Below, in pieces: positions 9,191-18,655 of a stretch of DNA of 64,000 bases. The stretch's first letter is position 1, and every line of letters starts with the position of its first letter. Origin of the DNA: Limnomonas spitsbergensis. Lineage: Eukaryota; Chlorophyta; Chlorophyceae; Chlamydomonadales. Position numbers and translations under genes: made by a program. The notes under the pieces are model-generated. The model saw only the letters and a list, made by a program, of their open reading frames with translations. It was not told where the DNA came from and did no database searches. The DNA is taken from NCBI GenBank assembly GCA_037349105.1, contig JAYJMM010000030.1, positions 62,001-126,000 on the forward strand. Reading direction: 5' to 3'.

Positions 9191-9724
9191 TTCCCGGCCC
9201 AATTTTGTTTGGAACCGGTGTGATACTGCTGTAATTATTTTATTGGGAAGACGATTGAGCTTGTACACACGTCTAGCGACGGTGAAATTCACCCAACTTT
9301 GATAGGGACTACATAGGGTTGAAAAACTCTTAAACATTACCCTAGAATGGGAGAATACACAAAACGTTGCGAACCGCTGAGCTCCTTGGCGCTCGCACAT
9401 TGTTGCGTGTGTCCACGAGCACTTCTTCGCCAACATCTCAGTGATCAATGGTGTTGCTCGATGTCTCAATGTTGGTTTTGTCCTCTTTTGAGGGAGATCG
9501 TGAACCCCATTCTTCATCCATCTTTTTATGGTGTTTTTTGAAATGCCAGTAAATTCGACCACTTCAACCATGCATTGTTTTTTGACATCCACGAGCCTCG
9601 TCACAAACCTTCTTACAACCACCTGATATTTCATGGGCATCTTTGTCTCGTATTGTCAGTTCAGAAAATAATTGGACTCATCCCGTACAATGGGCGAATA
9701 CACAAAACGTTGCGAACCGGTGTA
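9191..9724. mobile_element. Rearranged family B and family A fragments
   Basis: 9191-9245 resembles the family B left flank (CCCGGCCCAATTTTGTTTG, then GTGTGATACTGCTGTAATTA). 9246-9376 is a family A right end with a truncated terminal repeat. 9377-9722 is an inverted family A left end carrying the first part of the transposase gene on the minus strand (ATG at 9640), interrupted after THATMCE and joined to 14 bases of Fanzor 3' sequence. Its terminal repeat and TA (9723-9724) are intact. The two family A ends therefore face the same way, which is a product of rearrangement and not a simple insertion. Confidence 0.8.
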
Positions 9725-9989
9725 TGTAGACCATTCCTAGTTTTTACTTGATTGGAGAACACGTTTTGATAGCTATATGCACTGTAAATTTCCAACCTTT
9801 CAAGTGCCTCAAGCATGCAACAGGTCACATGTTCAACCCCGTCACCTGAACTGGCGGCACTCGGGCGGGAGATTGAACCATGCCGTACATGATCCCAGAT
9901 GAGATGTGATGATCCCAGGTGCCGTACATGAGATGTGATGTGAGGATTCGGAACGCGTTTCAATCAAAATTGGAAAACGGCAACTCACA
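9725..9989 (+). other. Upstream region of F-box/LRR gene 1 with an IS5/PIF fragment
   Basis: Bases about 9727-9787 match the terminal part of the IS5/PIF-like fragments at 20438-20500 and 30690-30750 in the opposite orientation. The remainder contains GATCCCAGGTGCCGTACATG units that also precede the other LRR genes. It probably carries the promoter, but no definite element can be named. Confidence 0.6.
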
Positions 9990-11507
9990 ATGTCTGGATT
10001 TCTTCCTCCACCTGAACTCTTCGATTCAATCATCTCCCACCTCAATGTCAAACAAATTCACGCCCTGCGACTGACGTCTAAACGCGCCTGCAATGCTGTC
10101 AACGAATGCGTCACGCGCCTGAAGACCCGTGCTATTTTTGCATCTGATGACATACTTCTCGATCTTAATCATATATTGGAGCGTTGTCGTCGTATATCAA
10201 AAATCGAGATCACGACTGAATCCGGAGATATACCCGATGACCTGATCCCCAGTCTGGGTTCGATGTCATGGCTGAAGATCACACGCCTGATGCCGCCCAT
10301 GCCGGGACCTGCCTTGAGTCTCCTGAGTGTCTTCACCAAACTGGAGCGTCTTGAGCTGTGTGCTGACGTCAAAGAAGACTTCTTCTCATGGACCATTCCT
10401 AGTTTATTGGACCTGTCGCCCCTAGTATCACTGACGGGTCTGTCGCACTTGCGCCTGGATGGAGGCGACTGCGTCGTCAGGACCCTGTCCCCCCTAACAG
10501 CCCTGACGTGCCTGACGCAGCTGCGTCTGCTATATTTCAGCCAGATCCAGACCCTGTCGTCCCTGGCCGTCCTTACATGCCTGAAGCAGCTTGATTTACT
10601 GGGTTTCACCCGGGTCTCGGACCTGTCGCCCCTGGCCGCACTTGGGGGACTGGGGCAGCTGAGCCTGCAGAGCTGCATCCAGGTCTCGGACCTGTCGCCC
10701 CTGACCAACCTGACGGGTTTGTCTCAGCTGGACCTGCAGCACTGCTCCCAGCTCACGACCCTGTCCGCCCTGACCAACCTGACGGGTTTGTCTCAGCTGG
10801 ACCTGCAGCACTGCTCCCAGCTCACGACCCTGTCCGCCCTGACCAACCTGACGGGTTTGTCTCAGCTGGACCTGCAGCACTGCTCCCAGCTCACGACCCT
10901 GTCCGCCCTGACCAACCTGACGGGTTTGTCTCAGCTGGACCTCTGCTTCTGCACGGGAATCGTTGACGTGACACCCCTGACGGCACTGACAAGACTGGGG
11001 AAGCTGTCTGTGTCCGCGTCTGTTCCCCCGACAGGGCTGATGGGGCTGATGGGGCTGACGGACCTGACCATGGAAGGAGACCGCGACATTTACCATACCG
11101 ACTACTTGGCCCTGGCGCCCTGGTGCAACAGCTTGACACGGCTGAGCAGACTGTGCATGAGGTGCTGGAGTATCGAAGACCTGGCGCCATTGGCTGGATT
11201 GACGGCCCTGCGTCAGCTGATCCTGAGGAAATCACTCCACGGGCTAATCGACCTGAGCCCCCTCGCGGGGCTAACGGACCTGATGGGGTTGGACCTGGGG
11301 GAGACTCGGTTCAACATGAACCTGCGTCCCCTTTCAGGCCTTGTTTCCCTGCAAGTGCTTTGTGTGGACCACACAAATGTCAATGTCAGAGATGTAGCCC
11401 CCCTCACATGCATCTCGGCTCTGTGCGAGATCAGAGTGAAAGGTTGCGACATGATGTGGTCTACTGACACACCGGCGTCCCTACTAGCCCGTGTGTCAGA
11501 CTTCTGA
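9990..11507 (+). CDS. F-box and leucine-rich-repeat protein 1
   Basis: 505 aa. The start is set by the F-box-like segment that begins at once (PPPELFDSIISHL, then LRLTSKRAC, about residues 6-35). About 15 LRRs follow, of the form L-x-PL-x-x-LT-x-L-x-x-L-x-L. Four consecutive repeats (about 10690-10940) are nearly identical 69-bp units reading LTNLTGLSQLDLQHC, so the array has expanded recently. It is likely a substrate-recognition subunit of an SCF-type E3 ligase, by analogy with F-box/LRR proteins. It differs from the other three LRR genes in this window, whose repeats read TAVTDLSPLAAC. Confidence 0.83.
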   Translation: MSGFLPPPELFDSIISHLNVKQIHALRLTSKRACNAVNECVTRLKTRAIFASDDILLDLNHILERCRRISKIEITTESGDIPDDLIPSLGSMSWLKITRLMPPMPGPALSLLSVFTKLERLELCADVKEDFFSWTIPSLLDLSPLVSLTGLSHLRLDGGDCVVRTLSPLTALTCLTQLRLLYFSQIQTLSSLAVLTCLKQLDLLGFTRVSDLSPLAALGGLGQLSLQSCIQVSDLSPLTNLTGLSQLDLQHCSQLTTLSALTNLTGLSQLDLQHCSQLTTLSALTNLTGLSQLDLQHCSQLTTLSALTNLTGLSQLDLCFCTGIVDVTPLTALTRLGKLSVSASVPPTGLMGLMGLTDLTMEGDRDIYHTDYLALAPWCNSLTRLSRLCMRCWSIEDLAPLAGLTALRQLILRKSLHGLIDLSPLAGLTDLMGLDLGETRFNMNLRPLSGLVSLQVLCVDHTNVNVRDVAPLTCISALCEIRVKGCDMMWSTDTPASLLARVSDF

Positions 11508-11605
11508 TTGTCAATCGTCCAGGGTCAGCTTTGAACCCGAAGCCTTTTTTGAAGATTTATGAGGTCAAAAGTCCACATGGACCTGGTAGTGCTTCTGATT
11601 GTCAA

Positions 11606-12330
11606 TACACCGGTTCGCAACGTTTTGTGTATTCGCCCATTGTACGGGATGAGTCCAATTATTTTCTGAACTGACAATACGAGACAAAGATGCCCATGAA
11701 ATATCAGGTGGTTGTAAGAAGGTTTGTGACGAGGCTCGTGGATGTCAAAAAACAATGCATGGTTGAAGTGGTCGAATTTACTGGCATTTCAAAAAACACC
11801 ATAAAACGATGGATGAAGAATGGGGTTCACGATCTCCCTCAAAAGCGGACAAAACCAACATTGAGACATCGAGCAACACCATTGATCACTGAGATGTTGG
11901 CGAAGAAGTGCTCGTGGACACACGCAACAATGTGCGAAGCGCTCGCACGCGAAGGAGTCTCTTGTTGTAAAAGAACCTTGTTCACAATCCTCAAACAAAT
12001 GAACGTTTCTAGAAAACGGGTCAAAAAAAAGAAACGCAGCAAAAACGCCACACCAGAGAGCTTGGCAGCATTCAAAGCTGAATGGATTAGAATCACCGAA
12101 GACGGGCAAGACATCATCTTCCAAGATGTTCTTCGACCGTGACGCCCAATCGGCTCGCGCCATCGCAGGTCTCAGATGCATCAGGCTCTCTGGATTTGGA
12201 CGCCCTTCCGCCTTTCGGCCGAAGAAGCGAACGAATCCGGAAGACGCTACAAAGTTTGGAGGTAGTTCGACGATTCTCTCCGAAGGGAGGGAGGAGGAAG
12301 ATGCGATCGGCCAAGGAGCTCAGCAGGTTA
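11606..12330 (+). mobile_element. Family A internal-deletion derivative lacking its right end
   Basis: The left repeat is intact, with TA at 11606-11607. It is followed by the transposase gene from 11690, which runs only to the FQD motif and then jumps into Fanzor codons for FFDRDAQ. Compared with the complete element, about 3.07 kb (2797-5862) is missing and the junction sits on a shared ATG. The Fanzor tail continues to about 12328, where it is joined to family B flanking sequence, so the right repeat is absent. The chimeric product would have neither a full DDE nor a RuvC site. Confidence 0.9.
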
Positions 12331-12424
12331 TTCCCGGCCCAATTTTGTTTGGGTCACCCCATAGAACCAGTGTGATAGGAAATACTGTTGTAATTATTTT
12401 GTGCACTTTCATTACCAGAAGGAA

Positions 12425-13603
12425 ATGCCGAAAGTGTTCCCCAACGATCGAAAATTATCAGCCAAGATGGTGTACGAACATGTGCAAAGCATTCGAAAGA
12501 CAGCAGCCATTCTTGGTGTCAGCAAATCATCAGTGCAACGTTGGGTAGCAACAACATCGCTCAACACCAACCCATTGGTTGTCGAGGTCAAAATGCATCG
12601 GAAGACTAAAATGATGTCTATTTTGGAGATTGTAGAAACAAGTTTAAAATCAGACCCATTTCTGACCTGTAAGAAACTGAAGGCAATAATAGCGGAAAAG
12701 TTGGATGGAATGGTTGTGTCCAAGGAACTTGTGAGGCTGTCAATCTTACAACTGGCTTACACTCGTAAAAAGGCTAGGTTCTACGGTCTTGCAAAAAATG
12801 CACTCAAATTGAATCAGACATTTTTGGGGCTGCGTAAACATTACGCTGAACAAGGGCGTGCCTTTTTTTCGATCGATGAGACAGGGTTTGGGAGGTTCTC
12901 GTACAACCGGGCGTACGGGTACGCGAAGATTGGCGCTCCGTTGTTTGTCCGAAAAGAGAAACCGAGAATGACCTCAATATCCGTCGTTGCGTGTGCTTCC
13001 AAAGACGGATGGGCGGGGTTCAAGTCGATCAAAGGAGGTGTGAACAGGACGGTCTTCTGCGATTTCATCAAGTCGCTCCCTTTGCCTCGAGGTTCTGTTC
13101 TGCTCATGGACAACGCATCCATTCATCGAGGAGGCCTTGTTGAGGAAACGCTTGCCACCATGGGGGTCGTACCCTTATATGTACCACCGTATTCCCCATG
13201 GTTCAACCCCATCGAGAAATGCTTTTCCTCGGTGAAGCGTAACTTTTTGGAAAATGAAGACGTTGAGTCAGCTTTCACAAGTATGACTTCTGAAAAACAT
13301 TTTGCCCCGTATTTCAAAAAGACCTTGGAGTGCAACGGATTCGACGATGCAGACTCCATTTTGAATGCGATCCATCTCGAAGAGACATTTGTTGTTCTTG
13401 ATCACACTGTACATGATGATCAACAACAACGCAAGCTTGAACGGGTGACAAAGCCACCCCCGACTTTGGAAAAAACAGAAACGGTTGCAAAGAGGAAGAC
13501 GCCTGAGGGGGACACTGTGACTGTAAAGACGACAACCATGACTTTGACAAGCGTAAGGAAGAAGACGGTCCGAAAAAAGCATAAGCAAGAGAGATCAACA
13601 TGA
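12425..13603 (+). CDS. IS630/Tc1-mariner-like DDE transposase, family B
   Basis: 392 aa from the ATG at 12425. An upstream in-frame ATG at 12401 lies in end sequence. Helix-turn-helix: IRKTAAILGVSKSSVQRWV (about residues 23-41). Catalytic triad: SIDETGF (D151), LLMDNASIH (D229) and FNPIEKCF (E264), giving the classical DD34E spacing. The C-terminal 100 residues are basic and Thr-rich. The stop codon overlaps the Fanzor start as ATGA. The gene is intact in this copy, whereas copies at 23.4 and 42.6 kb are frameshifted. Confidence 0.92.
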   Translation: MPKVFPNDRKLSAKMVYEHVQSIRKTAAILGVSKSSVQRWVATTSLNTNPLVVEVKMHRKTKMMSILEIVETSLKSDPFLTCKKLKAIIAEKLDGMVVSKELVRLSILQLAYTRKKARFYGLAKNALKLNQTFLGLRKHYAEQGRAFFSIDETGFGRFSYNRAYGYAKIGAPLFVRKEKPRMTSISVVACASKDGWAGFKSIKGGVNRTVFCDFIKSLPLPRGSVLLMDNASIHRGGLVEETLATMGVVPLYVPPYSPWFNPIEKCFSSVKRNFLENEDVESAFTSMTSEKHFAPYFKKTLECNGFDDADSILNAIHLEETFVVLDHTVHDDQQQRKLERVTKPPPTLEKTETVAKRKTPEGDTVTVKTTTMTLTSVRKKTVRKKHKQERST

Positions 13604-15594
13604 AAAGCAACAAGCCAATGGGCCCCAAGGCAAAGAAACGACTCTTGTGCGAAGGAGTGGAAGGTGCTTCGTCGGCGGCCAAACGAACCAAGGAGGGAGA
13701 AGGAGGAGGAGGATGTCCCAAGGTCAAACGCGTTCGAGAAGACCGTTCCAAGAGGCACAAGCTGAGAAAGACGCAAAAGCTAACGGTCGTCAAGTCGGCG
13801 CTGCGTCGCTACGTCAAAGGCTCCCACCAGCTCGTCGACACCATCGTAGACAGAATCAACGAGCGTGTCCGAGTCGTTTCGAGGAAGACAGTCGACATGA
13901 CCATCGCGTTTACCGGGTGGCTGAAGGAGCTGTTCGGACCCGTCGCCGATCCCGTCGCCGTCAACCTCGACCACGTCTTTGAGCAAACCTTCTTCAGGCA
14001 GTTCATCTTGGGCGTCGACTGCGCTCAGATACCCGATGCACGGATCGCCGACTACCATGAACGTCACCCAGAGCTGAGACCGTCGACGGAGCGACACCTC
14101 GGCGACAGGAACCTCTACTCTTCTGCAGCCTTGCGGTACGAGACAAACCTCAAGAACTCCCTACGCTGCACAGCCGACCAACGGATACGGGGCTTTTGCA
14201 GCCGGTTCACCGAGCTGCATCGCCTGTCGAAACGCGAACACGTCGCCATGCTCTACAGACTGTGTGGGTGGCCGACTATTCCCAAGTCGCTCGGCCGAGG
14301 CGTTTTCCCGATGCGCAGAGAGGTCCACGAAGCGATACAACAACACCGCCGCGTCCTCGGGTTTGAGACCTTCGGCAAGGCGTGGCTAAAGTCGGTCGCT
14401 TGTCTCGTCCCGCTTCTTCGTTACAACGTCTTTCTGAACCGTTTCTACGAGGCCAACGACATGAAGCTCTTCAACATCGTCCCCATCTGCAAGGTCAAGT
14501 CTCATTTCGTGACCATCGACACCCACGTTCTCTACGGCATCATGAAGGAGATAGGGGTCCTCGGGGACACCGTCACCAACACGACATACATCGCCGACCG
14601 TGAGAAACACTGGCATGCGACCTTTAAGATCGCTCAGCTGCAGGGACGGGAGTGCTCCTTCGGCTACAGCATCGAGACCGACGGCGTCAGCATGTGCATG
14701 CACTTTGAGAGGGCAAAGGAGGAGGAGGTGGACTCGTCGGGTGCTGGAGGCAGCAGCGGTGGCGAAGCATCAGGGACCGTGACGGACGGTCTCTTTGTCC
14801 CTGAGCCTGGCGACGTGGTCGTTGGTTGCGATCCCGGTCGCATCAACATCTACTACATGGCGATGGTCCTACCCGACGGCTCCATCAAAACGTTCGTCTT
14901 GACGCGGAAGCAGTACTACAGCGAGTCGGGGATCTTCGCGTCGAGGAGGCACATCGAGCGCTGGAACCTCGGCATCAAGGAGCACCTGGAGGCCTTGTCA
15001 ATGGTCTCTTCAAAGGGTGCGTCGCTTCAGGGCTACGAGGCGTACTTGGCCGTCTACTACCAGCACAGGGAGGCTCTGTGGGAGGAGTACACGAGGCCGA
15101 GGTGGGCGAGGCAGCGTCTCTCTCTGTACGGAGGGAAGAAGCGTGTTTTTTCCCGCTTCTTCAATCACCTGAAAACAGCCGTCGCAAAGTCCTTCCCTGC
15201 CGAGCCGGCGCCCAACATCGTGGTAGCCTACGGGGCTGCCAAATTCGCACCAGGCGGAAGGGGTGAGCTCTCCGTGCCGACGAGCCGAGCGTATAAAGAA
15301 TGCGTTTCTCGGGTCACTACAACGGCGACGGCAGAGTTCAGGAGCTCCAAGGTGGATTACCTTGACGATTCGGTGCTTGATCTGGTGGCCGTCAAGACGA
15401 GCCCTAGATACTCTCTCCGCGGCGTGTTGTTTAACATGGCGCGTGGGAAATTTGTATCTAGGGATCTGAACGGCGCGATGAACATCAGGCGCTACCTCCT
15501 TCACCAACCGGACATCTTGAACAGGAGGCTCGCGAAGGGGAAGCTGGTGCAACGGATCGTCAAGCGAATCAAGCCAAGGATTCCATTAGTCTAG
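13600..15594 (+). CDS. Fanzor (TnpB-like RuvC nuclease), family B, short form
   Basis: 664 aa, starting inside the transposase stop codon (ATGA). The N-terminus is Lys/Arg-rich, possibly a nuclear localisation signal, and is followed by KLTVVKSALRRYV, which aligns with the N-termini of the other Fanzors. RuvC-I: VVGCDPGRI (D411). RuvC-II region: GGRGELSVPT (E556). RuvC-III: VSRDLNGAMNI (D622). No cysteines remain in the zinc-ribbon position between II and III. It is about 250 residues shorter than the family A, C and D proteins, yet all three acidic residues are present, so catalysis is plausible. Confidence 0.87.
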   Translation: MKSNKPMGPKAKKRLLCEGVEGASSAAKRTKEGEGGGGCPKVKRVREDRSKRHKLRKTQKLTVVKSALRRYVKGSHQLVDTIVDRINERVRVVSRKTVDMTIAFTGWLKELFGPVADPVAVNLDHVFEQTFFRQFILGVDCAQIPDARIADYHERHPELRPSTERHLGDRNLYSSAALRYETNLKNSLRCTADQRIRGFCSRFTELHRLSKREHVAMLYRLCGWPTIPKSLGRGVFPMRREVHEAIQQHRRVLGFETFGKAWLKSVACLVPLLRYNVFLNRFYEANDMKLFNIVPICKVKSHFVTIDTHVLYGIMKEIGVLGDTVTNTTYIADREKHWHATFKIAQLQGRECSFGYSIETDGVSMCMHFERAKEEEVDSSGAGGSSGGEASGTVTDGLFVPEPGDVVVGCDPGRINIYYMAMVLPDGSIKTFVLTRKQYYSESGIFASRRHIERWNLGIKEHLEALSMVSSKGASLQGYEAYLAVYYQHREALWEEYTRPRWARQRLSLYGGKKRVFSRFFNHLKTAVAKSFPAEPAPNIVVAYGAAKFAPGGRGELSVPTSRAYKECVSRVTTTATAEFRSSKVDYLDDSVLDLVAVKTSPRYSLRGVLFNMARGKFVSRDLNGAMNIRRYLLHQPDILNRRLAKGKLVQRIVKRIKPRIPLV

Positions 15595-15832
15595 ACATGA
15601 TCTAGACCTTTCAAACAAAAACATATAGTGCGAGAGTCACCGTGGTCGGCTGGGCTACCATAGTGAACATATTTAAGCCACTATTTGAGGGTGTTCGGCG
15701 AGTGCAAGAGTGTGAGGGCTGCACGAGTCTTAAAGCCCTATATACTCAAACAAGATCAGAGGAAAGTTTGTGACACTTTTTTTGTATTAGGTAGATTCTA
15801 TGGGATGTCCCAATACTGGATGGTCCGGGTAT
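15595..15832 (+). other. Family B right-end module (candidate omega-RNA region)
   Basis: About 210 bp after the Fanzor stop is repeated almost unchanged at 18448-18655 without any Fanzor coding sequence. It contains AGGGCT and AGCCCT arms (about 15716-15740) around a 13-base loop, and the end pair near 15797-15807. By analogy with TnpB elements this may encode the guide-RNA scaffold. Bases 15808-15832 are unassigned flank. Confidence 0.45.
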
Positions 15833-15972
15833 AAAAGGAAGACGATTGAGCTTGTACACACGTCTAGCGACGGTGAAATTCACCCAACTTTGATAGGGAC
15901 TACATAGGGTTGAAAAACTCTTAAACATTACCCTAGAATGGGAGAATACACAAAACGTTGCGAACCGGTGTA
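15833..15972 (+). mobile_element. Solo right end of family A
   Basis: It matches 6064-6203 of the complete family A element, including both hairpins, the inverted repeat and the terminal TA (15971-15972). No left end or coding sequence is present. The adjacent sequence on the right is GTCCAGGGTCAGGTCATGAA. Confidence 0.9.
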
Positions 15973-16015
15973 GTCCAGGGTCAGGTCATGAACTACTGCA
16001 CTGTTTTTGCTGTTG

Positions 16016-16724
16016 GAACTGAGGCTGCACTGTTTGTGCTGTTGAACCCATCTGTCATGTAAACAGGGATCGGTTTTCAAAATACATCTCAAGCTTACCG
16101 TACCCACCCGTGGTCAAGTTCGAGTGTAGGGAGGGTTCTTCGGATGTGACACCCGGAGTATTGAAACATGCCGTACATGATTCCAGATGAGATGAGATGT
16201 GACGATCCCAGGTGCCGTACATGAGATGAGATGTGACGATCCCAGGTGCCGTACATGAGATGAGATGCGACGATCCCAGGTGCCGTACATGAGATGAGAT
16301 GTGACGATTCGGGACGCGTTTCAAGCAAAATTGGAAAACGGCGACTTGTTTTTGTGCGCTCCAAGTCCCACAACGCAGTCAAATGAAAAGCGATTACGAA
16401 ATATTGCACCGTACGGTCACCAGCTCCTCCATTGGTGAGACTATATTTCCTGAACAATATATGGGCTGTTGTTCCGTAAGGCGGCGAAAATGCTTTCTTA
16501 CTTGTCATGTTTGGCTGGCATCTGCAGGTCGCGCGGTCTTTCTGCGCCAATGCCAGATCTAGACATCGAGAGCTGGGATTGAGAGTGGGTGACACAGGTG
16601 AGATGAGATGAGTTTGCAGTTTGCATGCAGTTCAATGCAGTTTGCATGCAGTTCAATGAAATGTGGGATTGTAGGCATCAACCATCCTACTGTACCTGTA
16701 TGCAGCAGCACCTCACCATATATA
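16016..16724 (+). promoter_or_regulatory. Upstream block of F-box/LRR gene 2, with 33-bp repeats and a transposase scrap
   Basis: This block is shared with the upstream regions at about 20771-21395 and 24225-24646. It contains three to four copies of a 33-bp unit GACGATCCCAGGTGCCGTAC plus ATGAGATGAGATG (about 16195-16310), against one copy upstream of each of the other two genes. Bases about 16058-16109 match part of the family D transposase gene, so the ancestral block had already captured transposon sequence. CATATATA lies directly against the ATG at 16725. Regulatory function is inferred from position only. Confidence 0.5.
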
Positions 16725-18440
16725 ATGTCGCAAGAGCCGGCGGAGAGGGGCACCAGGTTCTTGGAACTCCATCCCGACATCCTGACTGCAATTGCTGCTT
16801 ACCTCGAGAGACCACAGCTCAGCCTTTGCTTGACCTGCAGAATGTTCATGAAATATTTCAACCCAGCCATCTCCTTCAGCCACCAGTGGAAGCCACCAAC
16901 ACCGGGACCATCTCGACTCCCTGAAGCCATGATCACCCTCTGCAAAGGAAATCTCAGACAAATCAACTTCGAAAGGGCAAATCTTGTGGCAGACTTGAGC
17001 CCTCTGTCTTCGTGCACGGCCTTGATGAAGCTGAAATGCAACCATACCGCCGTGAGGGACTTGAGCCCTTTGATGGCGTGCACTGCCCTGCTGGAGCTCG
17101 ATTGTTCATGGACCGCCGTGAGGGACTTGAGCCCTTTGATGGAGTGCACTGCCCTGTGGGGGCTGGACTGTCACAGGACCGCCGTGACAGACCTGGGCCC
17201 TCTTGCGGCACGCACGGCCCTGCGGGAGCTCGATTGTTCATCGACCGCCGTGACAGACCTGAGCCCTCTGTCGGCGTGCACGGCCCTGGAGAAGCTGAAC
17301 TGCGGATTTACCGGCGTGACAGACTTGAAGCCTCTGGTGGCATGCACGGCCCTGGCGAAGCTGGACTGCAGTCGTACCGCCGTGACAGACTTGAAGCCTC
17401 TGGTGGCATGCACGGCCCTGGCGAAGCTGGACTGCAGTCGTAATGCCGTGGCAAATCTGGCAGCAATCACGGCCCTGGAGAAGCTGGACTGCAGCTATAC
17501 CGACGTGGCAGACCTGAGCCCTCTGGAGGCATGCACGGCCCTGACGGAGCTGAACTGCATCGAGACCATTGTGACAGACCTAAGACCTCTTGCGGCATGC
17601 ACGACCCTGACGGATCTGGACTGCAGCATGACCGATGTGGCAGACCTGGGCCCTCTTGCGGCATGCGTGGCCTTGAGGAAGCTGGAATTCTGTCATACCT
17701 TCGTGGCAGACCTGGGTCCTCTGTCGGCCCTAACGACCCTGTGGGGGGTGGACTGTAACATGACCGCCGTGACAGACCTGGGCCCTCTTGCGGCGTGCAC
17801 GGCCCTATGCAATCTGAACTGCTGGGGGACCACCGTGGCAGACCTGAGCCCTCTGGAGGCATGCACGGACCTGACGACCCTGGACTGCAGCGAGACCGCA
17901 GTGACAGACCTAAGACCTCTTGCGGCGTGCACAGCCCTGTGGAACCTGGACTGCAGGCATACCGCCGTGGCAGACCTGAGCCCTCTTGCGGCGTGCACTG
18001 CCCTGTGCGACCTGAATTGCAGCGAGACCGCAGTGACAGACCTGGGCCCTCTTGCGGCGTGCACTGCCCTGTGCGACCTGAATTGCAGCAATACCGCCGT
18101 GACAGACCTGGGCCCTCTTGCGGCGTGCACTGCCCTGTGCGACCTGAATTGCAGCGATACCGCCGTGACAGACCTGGGCCCTCTTGCGGCGTGCACGGCC
18201 CTGTGCGGCCTGAAGTGCAGCCATACCGCCGTGGCAGACCTGAGCCCTCTGGAGGCATGCACGGCCCTGGAGAAGCTAGACTGCAGCGAGACCACCGTGA
18301 CAGACCTAAGACCTCTTGCGGCTTGCAAGGCCCTACGCAACCTGGACATCCGTCATACCGCCGTGACAGACATGAGTCCGCTGGTGTCGTGCACGGCCCT
18401 AGGGGTTTTGGGTTTAGGGGTTGTTAGGTTTAGGGTTTAG
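16725..18440 (+). CDS. F-box and leucine-rich-repeat protein 2
   Basis: 571 aa from the ATG at 16725 (MSQEPAERGTRF). The frame is open further upstream, but the paralogue at 24647 has lost that upstream part, so the internal ATG is preferred. F-box-like segment: LHPDILTAIAAYL, then CLTCRMFMKYF (about residues 15-45). About 21 LRR-like units of 23 aa follow, with consensus TAVTDLSPLAACTALCDLNC. The last codons (LGVLGLGVVRFRV) are read from telomere-like TTTAGGG sequence, and the stop TAG is supplied by it, so the original C-terminus has been replaced. It is a likely E3 substrate receptor. Confidence 0.83.
   Translation: MSQEPAERGTRFLELHPDILTAIAAYLERPQLSLCLTCRMFMKYFNPAISFSHQWKPPTPGPSRLPEAMITLCKGNLRQINFERANLVADLSPLSSCTALMKLKCNHTAVRDLSPLMACTALLELDCSWTAVRDLSPLMECTALWGLDCHRTAVTDLGPLAARTALRELDCSSTAVTDLSPLSACTALEKLNCGFTGVTDLKPLVACTALAKLDCSRTAVTDLKPLVACTALAKLDCSRNAVANLAAITALEKLDCSYTDVADLSPLEACTALTELNCIETIVTDLRPLAACTTLTDLDCSMTDVADLGPLAACVALRKLEFCHTFVADLGPLSALTTLWGVDCNMTAVTDLGPLAACTALCNLNCWGTTVADLSPLEACTDLTTLDCSETAVTDLRPLAACTALWNLDCRHTAVADLSPLAACTALCDLNCSETAVTDLGPLAACTALCDLNCSNTAVTDLGPLAACTALCDLNCSDTAVTDLGPLAACTALCGLKCSHTAVADLSPLEACTALEKLDCSETTVTDLRPLAACKALRNLDIRHTAVTDMSPLVSCTALGVLGLGVVRFRV
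18400..18440. repeat. Interstitial telomere-like sequence (TTTAGGG type)
   Basis: Degenerate TTTAGGG/GGTTTAGGG units close the coding region of the LRR gene. A shorter stretch with the same start (CTAGGGGTTTTGGGTTTAGG) ends the paralogue at about 23138-23162. It either marks a repaired break or chromosome-end sequence that predates the duplication of the two genes. Confidence 0.75.
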
Positions 18441-18447
18441 ACGTAGT

Positions 18448-18655
18448 GTCTAGACCTTTCAAACAAATACATATAGTGCGAGAGTCACCGTGGTCGGCTG
18501 GGCTACCATAGTGAACATATTTAAGCCACTATTTGAGGGTGTTCGGCGAGTGCAAGAGTGTGAGGGCTGCACGAGTCTTAAAGCCCTATATACTCAAACA
18601 AGATCAGAGGAAAGTTTGTGACACTTTTTTTTGTATTAGGTAGATTTTATGGGAA
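18448..18655 (+). mobile_element. Solo right-end module of family B
   Basis: Nearly identical to 15601-15803. It is joined on the right to the 3' end of the minus-strand gene 18647-20161, whose last codons are read from this module. No family B coding sequence accompanies it. Confidence 0.88.

Larger units (their letters stand above)
12355..15807 (+). mobile_element. Family B element: IS630/Tc1-mariner-like with Fanzor
   Basis: It contains a transposase and a Fanzor overlapping by 4 bp. Ends are tentative. CACCCCATAGA at 12355-12365 and the reverse complement of CATCCCATAGA at 15797-15807 form an imperfect 11-bp inverted pair, but no clear TA duplication is seen outside them. The block upstream (TTATTCCCGGCCCAATTTTG) also precedes the family B copy at 42.55 kb, so the true left end may lie further out. 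The right-end module recurs alone at 18448-18655. Confidence 0.75.

Noticed and set aside
11690..12142. Functional transposase-Fanzor fusion protein
   Set aside because: The fusion arises from an internal deletion, lacks two of three catalytic residues of each enzyme and soon stops.
12425..15594. Evidence that the window is bacterial because of the ATGA overlap
   Set aside because: The same window has several in-frame spliceosomal introns and F-box, RBR and chromodomain genes. The overlap is confined to one transposon.
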